This document shows, piece after piece, positions 58,301 through 64,000 of a stretch of DNA of 64,000 nucleotides; position 1 is the stretch's first letter, and each line of letters starts with the position of its first letter. Location of the stretch: contig CACVBU010000554.1 in NCBI GenBank assembly GCA_902728285.1, positions 1 through 64,000 on the forward strand. The letters are read 5' to 3'. The notes beneath the pieces were generated by a model. That model was not told where the DNA came from, did no database searches, and saw only the letters and a program-made list of their open reading frames with translations. The position numbers and the translations under genes are program-made. The DNA comes from Clytia hemisphaerica (lineage: Eukaryota; Cnidaria; Hydrozoa; Leptothecata; Clytiidae).

Positions 58301-60501
58301 CACAACACAATAAATTCATCATTGATTGTTGATGGGAGGAGAGAGAAGGGTTGTAGGGAAAAAAATAAATAGGAAGTTCTGGTCGCAAAAATCAGTTTTA
58401 TTGACAATTGAATCATGCTTGATGGTGAGCATTGTTATCAATAATGTTTTTGTGTGAAAAACATAGAAATACAAGGAAAAAATCCAATGAAAATCTGCAA
58501 AAACGGCGATTTCCAGCAACTGGAAAAAATTTTTTCTCAAAAATCGAACTCGGCCATTTTTTGAGCATTGCTAGTACGCATCTTTCTGCAAAAAATCAGA
58601 AAAAACTAAAAATGAAAATTCGAGAAAAAGTCAAAAAAACGGTTTTCCGGCATATTTCCGGCATTTTCGGCCGGAAAATGAATTTTTCGAAAATCGGGCT
58701 CCGTCACAATTTAGGTATTGACATTTTGCATCAGTATGCAAAATTTCATGAAAAAATATAAAATACAGCTCAAGAAATTCAAGAAATACCGTTTTTCCGG
58801 CGAAAATCGGCTGTTCCGGCGATTTTTAGAAAGTTCCGGCTTCAAAAATCAATTTTATTGAAAATTGAAACATGCTTGATGGTGGGCATTGCTATTGATA
58901 ATCTTTTTGGATGAAAAAACAACCAATTATATGGAAAAGTCCAATGAAAATCCAGAAAAACGGCGATTTCCGGCATTTTCGGCCGGAAAAAAATTTTTCT
59001 CAAAAATCGGACTAGACTATGTTTTGGGCATTGTTAATACGCATCTTTGAGCAAAAAATCAGAAAAAACTAATGATGAAATCTCGAGAAAATGCCGAAAA
59101 ACCAGTTTTTCCGGCATATTTCCGCCATTTTCGGCCGGAAAATTTTTTTTCTTCAAAAATCGGGCTCTGTCACATTTTGGGCATTGCCATTTTGCATCAT
59201 TGTGCAAAAAATTTGAAAAAATCCCGAGAAAAGCTGACAACAGACGAACGAACGAACGAACAGACGAACGAACGAACGAACGAACGGACAAGGGTTAATT
59301 TAAAGGACTACCTTAGGTAGGTCCAATAAAAATAAAATTAACGTTTTAATTTTTTTTTAATTTTCTTTTTAAGAATCTGAAATCGGAGGAAATAATAAAG
59401 TAAAATTTTGTGAAATTTCCTGAGGTATGGATTTTTTAGATTTAAAGGCAAAAGAATAAAATGCAAGATGTTGTTTATAGATAGAGTCTATGGATAAAAA
59501 ACACTAAAAATAAACTGAAACATAAAAATGTATATACACATAAAGATTGATATGTGTATATGTAAGACTGACATAGGTTCCCATCTAGGGTTCATAGTTA
59601 GGGTTCCCACTTTAGGGTAGAAAGAGTTATTATAATTTAGTTTGTTTTTTGTGGATAGGGAAATTCCATGGGGAAGTTCCCTGACATTAAGGGAAGGATC
59701 AAAGTATCTTTACATTGGCAGATATTGGTAAATGATCTGTGTTAGATCATTTAACCCCTCTCTTTCTCTTATTTTCTTTTGTTTTCCTGTTTAAGTAAAG
59801 TTTTTTTATTTATTTCTTCTTTTTTGAAGGTCGGAGGAGAAAAAGTAAATAAAACTTTTTGAAATCTCTATTTTATTTTTTTTTTATTTTGCCAAAAATA
59901 ACGTCGGCGGATCCGTAAACCAATAAATAAAAAAGTATTTGCCTAATTATAAAAAAAAGCCCTTTTTATGAAAAATCAGCAGAAAAAGTGCCATTTTTTA
60001 GTCATAACAGATGCTACCCTGCCTTTCTAGAATGAGACCTGTATGCACCACTCAACTCAAGAGATAAGTAGTTAAATGCACACCCTTTAATACAAAATTA
60101 GTTGCATTTTGTATAGAAAATCATACAATTTAAACATACATTTTCACATATCCATGAAACTTTTAGTACCATGGCGTACTAAAATACCAAAAAGGTGGTA
60201 TACAGACTAAAATTTGAGATTTCTTTTTAGTAAATTGGTACTAAAATCAAAAAATTTCATAATTTTATGAATCTTAATTCAAAATTGTTTGTAATTTTTT
60301 CAATGCCTTTGCAACAAAATGCTGGTTTTAAAGAAAAGTTTATCCTTAGCTTTTAGAACAACTTTAATTTTTTTTTGCATTCAGAGCCATTGGAAAATAT
60401 TAATTTATTTCCCTAAATCAAGTATTATTTTTACCTGTAACGTTTGAAGTGTTCTTCGCAAATTGTTCTCTTTCAAATATTGCTGAACCAACCTAATAAC
60501 A
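52305..60501 (-). CDS. SMU1: SMU1 spliceosome WD40 protein (5' exon missing)
   Basis: SMU1 is a LisH-CTLH-WD40 protein that works with RED in spliceosome activation. Exons in order are 60501-60435, 57227-57084, 55692-55539, 55432-55381, 55253-55066, 54932-54792, 54637-54542, 54379-54252, 53889-53763, 53357-53190, 52931-52779 and 52403-52305 (stop TAA). The N-terminal LisH reads [18 protein letters not shown] signatures include [15 protein letters not shown] and [12 protein letters not shown]. The linker has [19 protein letters not shown]. Then come WD40 repeats with [35 protein letters not shown] and a final [11 protein letters not shown]. About 504 codons are visible, against 513 residues in human. 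The missing ~9 N-terminal residues need an upstream exon that I could not find. Exon 55692-55539 is one base too long, so the frame shifts near 55680. Confidence 0.95.
55885..56997. mobile_element. ~1.1-kb element with ~110-bp inverted ends in SMU1 intron
   Basis: GAGCCATTTTCTGTAAGAAC and the following ~100 bases, including CCAAATATCC and GACAATAGTGAAAAACTC in complement, recur inverted at 56897-56996. It is noncoding between the arms. The target duplication is not clear. Confidence 0.75.
57414..58033. mobile_element. 620-bp long-palindrome foldback element in SMU1 intron
   Basis: Arms of about 280 bp are inverted copies: AGATCTAGCTGAAACTTTCT, AGGGCGAAATTTTTTGAAAA and GAAAGCTCTCGAAAAAC, with counterparts on the right. 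The loop is about 60 bp. It shares GAAAGCTCTC and the ACCTAACTCGAGATAT-like core at equal spacing with the hairpin at 46380-47104. Confidence 0.85.
58376..59235. repeat. ~457-bp tandem duplication with ~150-bp sub-repeats
   Basis: AATCATGCTTGATGGTGAGC (58410) recurs at about 58867 as AACATGCTTGATGGTGGGC, followed by the same CCAATGAAAATC, CGGCGATTTCC and TTCGGCCGGAAAA blocks. Internal sub-repeats are TTTTCTCAAAAATCG and GCATATTTCCGGC. It lies in the same SMU1 intron as the foldback. Confidence 0.75.
59240..59290 (+). repeat. (ACGA)n microsatellite
   Basis: About eleven copies of CGAA/ACGA, interrupted by two CAGA units, close the repeat block. Confidence 0.85.
59291..60434. other. SMU1 intron remainder
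   Basis: This is AT-rich intronic sequence with no recognised gene or element. Confidence 0.4.
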
Positions 60502-60748
60502 CTGAATATAAGAAAAAAAGGGTTTTTTAAATCTTGAAATATTTGAGAGTAAATAATTAGCCAAAAGGTCTGACATTTGATATATAACTATGATAATAAG
60601 AGTTGTCTAAAAATATTATGAATTTATGAAAAGTCTAGCCCAGTTATAACAGTAATATAACAATGTTTCTAAGAAAACAATCAACCTTTTGCTAATCACG
60701 ATGTCATTTTTTACTCCAATAATTAGCTGCAAAAACACGATAACCTGA

Positions 60749-61172
60749 TAGGGGACCATTCAAAAAGTACGTACGCTCTGAGGGGGAGGGACAGGGTAAC
60801 ACCAATAGCGTACAAAAGCGTATGAGGGGAAGGGGGGAGGTCAAATAGAAAGGGACGTACGCTTTGACATTTTTCAATACAACGAAATTTCAGTCAAAGT
60901 TTGGTTAGAATGATATTCTGATAATATCATCTACAAAAAACAAACAGAAGTTGAACTTGTTTTAATTTTTCTCAAAATCCCCTAATTTGCCTTTGTATAG
61001 ACTTTTTAATATGACCTCAAATTTTTTTTCGAGGGGGGGGGGGTCATTTCAAAAGCGTACATACACGTAGGGGGGGGGGGGTGGTAATGCCAAAGCGTAT
61101 GAGAGCGTACATGGGGGAGGGGGTGGTCAATTTTCACCAATTTTCAGCGTACTACTTATTGAATGGTTCCTA
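60749..61172. mobile_element. ~420-bp element with imperfect inverted ends
   Basis: TAGGGGACCATTCAAAAAGT / ACGTACGCT at the left matches, inverted, AGCGTACTACTTATTGAATG / GTTCCTA at the right. The interior has several copies of AGCGTATGAGRGGGNAGG. TA may be the target duplication. The interior is noncoding. Confidence 0.65.
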
Positions 61173-62285
61173 GTGTCAAGCTCAAAGGACATAGAAAATT
61201 TGACATTTTCGGACCTTATAACCTAATGTTTGTACATGTACATTTAGGCTTGGCATGTGGACAAAAATCTCACAAAGGGTCTCAATAATGTCACAAAAAG
61301 TTTTCTTAGTTTAATCTTGATTTTTGGCCTGGACATATCCGTCACCTCACAAACCTAGTAGTCACCTCACAAACCCTCTGGCTGAACTTCACGCTGGTAA
61401 AAATGATTGGTATAAGGCCATAAAAGAGGTTAACCCAAAATAATGCCACAAATAGCTTGGCCAAAGAATTAAAATCAAAATTATGTGAACGTGAAAACAT
61501 TTTTTTTTTTGTTATTCTCTAGAGACTTTTTTCCAGCATGCACGATTGATGGGCATGTCAAAGTTACCAAGTGGCGATAATGGATCTCACAATTTTCAGT
61601 GGAAGAACTGATTTTTATGATATCTGTGTTTGGACGCTTGCGCGAATGCGCGCGATTGCATTCATGCGTTTCTTGTCGCAAAGCCTACCTGGTGAGAGTA
61701 GCGTATTCACATCATTTGCTTTCTATGATTCGCGGTTATGTTAATTAAATGACTTTGGTGGCCGAATTGCTGTCCCATGTTTTGTCAGATAGTCCCAAGT
61801 TAGAGCCGTTGACGGCACTTGAGCAAAACAGTCTCTTGTAGGGGAAATTTTGGGGGAAATTCAGGTGGGAAACGACCCTGCCAACACTCTGGACTTTATA
61901 AACACCAGACACGCAAAGTGTCGGATGAGGATGAGAAAAATCAAGTTCCATATAAGGTACCCCTTTTTCAAACCTCTACGTACATCTACCCTCAGTGGAA
62001 CCCCCCAAGTCTCTGTCATTAGTATCCTCAGTCTACAGGGGGCAGCAAGGCAATCAAGGATACTTTAAGGGCAGAAACTTTTGCAATTTTTGCGCGAAAG
62101 TTTCTGCCAAGTACCGTGAAGCCAGGTAACTTGCATCAGTAGAGAGAAACTTGCATAGCCATCAAATGACTGACCAATGAAAGCAGCAAAATTTCAAAAC
62201 AAATGAACTACAGCTCTGCTCGCAGCTCTACTCTACCATTTTAAAATCTCATATTTGCCAGACGAGTAATTTTGGCGAACGTTAC
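61173..62285. other. Upstream of SMU1; no coding exon recognised
   Basis: The missing SMU1 initiator exon may lie in or beyond this stretch but was not recognised. 62133-62250 is a one-armed relative of the hairpin at 45597-45800. Confidence 0.35.
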
Positions 62286-62287
62286 TG

Positions 62288-62652
62288 TACCATGGCATGA
62301 ACCCCCCCCCCACAGCAGGGGGGCTAAAACCAAAATCTTCCTTAAAAAGGCTGGGGGGCTGGACTTTTTTTCAATTTCAGGGGGGTACCTATGATCTCTG
62401 GGGGTATCTAACTTTTATGCAGTAAGGTCTGGGGGCTTGGGAACGATATTTTATCTTGCTTTTATCTAACTATCATTATTCTTTTTAATTGTAAAAATAT
62501 ACAATTTTTTTCATTTCTTGACATATACTCAAGTCACAGGGGGTACCAATCACAGGGGGTACCTACTACTAACGTCTGTTGTTTGGGGGTACCTAAAATT
62601 CAGGGGGTACCTATTTTCTTAGGGGGTACCTAAACCCCTGGTCCATGCCATG
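62288..62652. mobile_element. ~365-bp element with CATGGCATG ends and GGGGGTACCT repeats
   Basis: CCATGGCATGAACCCCCC at the left is inverted at the right as GGTCCATGCCATG. Between them GGGGGTACCTA recurs at least six times. It is noncoding; boundaries are approximate. Confidence 0.6.
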
Positions 62653-63109
62653 TGTACTCACCGACAGAATCGCAGGTATATAAATAAAACAGCGCGGTTA
62701 GTGTAAAACCCAGGTCACAGGTCACAGGTCAGTGATGACAGGTTTAACTCTAATCAATGTCATTGCAGAGGAAAATGTTTGGAAAACACAAAGAATTATC
62801 AAAAACATAATTCTCATGCAATTTCATCCATATAAAACCATTTCAAACATCAAAATTTAACCATGTGCTTTTATCGCTCTTTTGCAGTTTGCGCCGTGTA
62901 TAACGCAAATCGTCTTGAGATCGTCTGGTTTAAAAAATTGAGTTTTGGGATCGAAATTTAGCAAAAAAAATTATTTTGCGGCCAGCCATGTTTTTTTCGG
63001 TGACGAATTTTTTGGGTTTGTCTGAAGAAATAGATTTGTTTGTGATTGATGCTGCAGAGTGCTCAATGAAATCAGAGCCAATTTAAAGTAAATAGTACAT
63101 TTACCCAGG

Positions 63110-63345
63110 CGGTGTCAACCGAACCCTATCGAACTGATTTTCGTTATCGAACCATCGAACTTTATCGAAAAAAATCGAACGATAGCTGTTCGATTACCGA
63201 ACCCAATCGAACAGCTATCGAACTTTACGAAAATTTCTTGATAAGTTCGATTTAGTTCGATGAGTTTTCTTTGATCGTTGAAGTTCGATTGATGTTCGAT
63301 GAGTTCGATTTAAGTTCGATGTGGTTCGATGGTTGTGTCGGATTG
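63110..63345. repeat. TTCGAT/ATCGAA-rich repeat
   Basis: Many copies of TATCGAAC and GTTCGATT alternate in both orientations, giving an overall palindromic block. Similar sequence resumes at 63840 and runs off the window, so the SINE between may be nested in it. Confidence 0.6.
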
Positions 63346-63419
63346 ATTCTACTTTTCTTTACCTTTCAGAAAATTACGAGGTTGTTTAATCTATTCTATT
63401 TCTATTTGGTTGAGTTGCA

Positions 63420-63628
63420 GGAGGCTTTAGAGGCCTATTCTCGCAACTATAGACGCTTACTAATGAGCGTCCCGTCAGCACCTTGAACTGACTACCCAAT
63501 TCCCCTCACATGGCATGGGTTGACCCGGGCGAAGGAACGTTCACTTGCCAAGGAAACTGCCGTAAGTGGGAATCGAACCCTGGCCGCCTGCACAGAAGCC
63601 AAGGTCGACTACCACTATACTACGGCAC
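63420..63628 (-). repeat. tRNA-derived SINE
   Basis: On the minus strand from about 63628, GCCGTAGTATAGTGGTAG carries an A box (TAGTATAGTGG) and GGTTCGATTCC is a perfect B box. GCCGTAG and TTACGGC can pair as an acceptor stem. The middle resembles tRNA-Glu (GCAGGCGGCC), with a loop CTTCTGT. The T-stem has mismatches and about 130 bases of unrelated body follow, as in a SINE rather than a working tRNA gene. The 3' end is approximate. Confidence 0.65.
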
Positions 63629-63645
63629 TAATCAAAACACAGGCA

Positions 63646-64000
63646 CCGAATGCTTCTTTCTTTAAAAAAAGTAATAAAGATTAAAATCTTTTTTTTACAA
63701 ATTAAACGACCAAAGGAGCTTGTAAAAGCTCCAGCTTGTCCCATCTGATGGGATAGATATAATAGGATGGCCCGCGAGAATGGCCCGTGGGCGGCCGCCA
63801 ATACGCCCTCGGAATATAAATAAAAAATTGGGTGGCAAGGTATAAATCGATTTAATCGAACAAATCGAACTTCATTGATCTTAATCAAACTGATTGAACC
63901 TCAATCGTATTCATCGCGAACTGCGCGATCAAACTATAATCGTATAATGGAACAGTCATCGAACTTTACGAAAGTTTTCCCGGTTCGATAGGTGTTCAAT
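63646..64000. other. Window end; TTCGAT-rich repeat continues
   Basis: No gene was recognised. 63840-64000 again contains ATCGAAC/GTTCGAT motifs and continues past the end. Confidence 0.4.

Noticed and set aside
63546..63628. Functional tRNA gene
   Set aside because: T-stem mismatches and an attached SINE body make a tRNA-derived repeat more likely.

Overview
The window is intron-rich, AT-rich animal DNA. The coding genes are recognisable metazoan housekeeping genes with short exons and canonical GT-AG introns, set in a dense bed of transposons, foldback elements and satellites. A BEL/Pao retrotransposon, many TA-flanked miniature elements and a KDZ-transposase-like gene point to an invertebrate, possibly an early-branching animal such as a cnidarian or sponge. 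The species cannot be named from the sequence.

Layout. 0-1.5 kb: the last exon of a prostaglandin reductase 2-like gene (+) faces an intronless NADAR-domain gene (-). 2.9-15.2 kb: a transposon nest. It holds a TA-flanked miniature element, a truncated BEL copy split by a hAT-like insertion, a 937-bp element with an 8-bp target duplication, a further element with inverted ends, and a complete, very young BEL/Pao retrotransposon (5-bp target duplication, LTRs almost identical). 15.9-16.4 kb: a GIY-YIG remnant of a Penelope-like element with a possible degenerate hammerhead motif. 16.8-19.2 kb: UFM1 (+), with two small mobile elements in its introns. 20.8-24 kb: degenerate repeats. 24.5-27.5 kb: a 21-bp minisatellite of nearly 3 kb. 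32.5-32.9 kb: two spliced terminal exons of an unidentified gene (+). 34.5-36.3 kb: a 108-bp satellite of about 17 copies. 37.3-44.6 kb: a 14-exon minus-strand gene, intact in frame over about 1365 codons, that joins SWIM-like zinc motifs to a KDZ-type DDE transposase-like domain (HMGXB3-like). 45.0-47.1 kb: three hairpin elements. 48.5-50.1 kb: a two-box HMGB gene (-). 52.3-60.5 kb: SMU1 (-), twelve exons, with one apparent single-base frameshift. 60.7-64 kb: repeats, including a tRNA-derived SINE.

The host genes do not form a pathway: UFM1 is a ubiquitin-like modifier, SMU1 a spliceosome factor, HMGB a chromatin architectural protein and PTGR2 a lipid-mediator reductase. The most notable items are the intact KDZ-like gene, a pair of long palindromic elements that share a conserved core, and two elements that share termini and an 8-bp target-duplication length.
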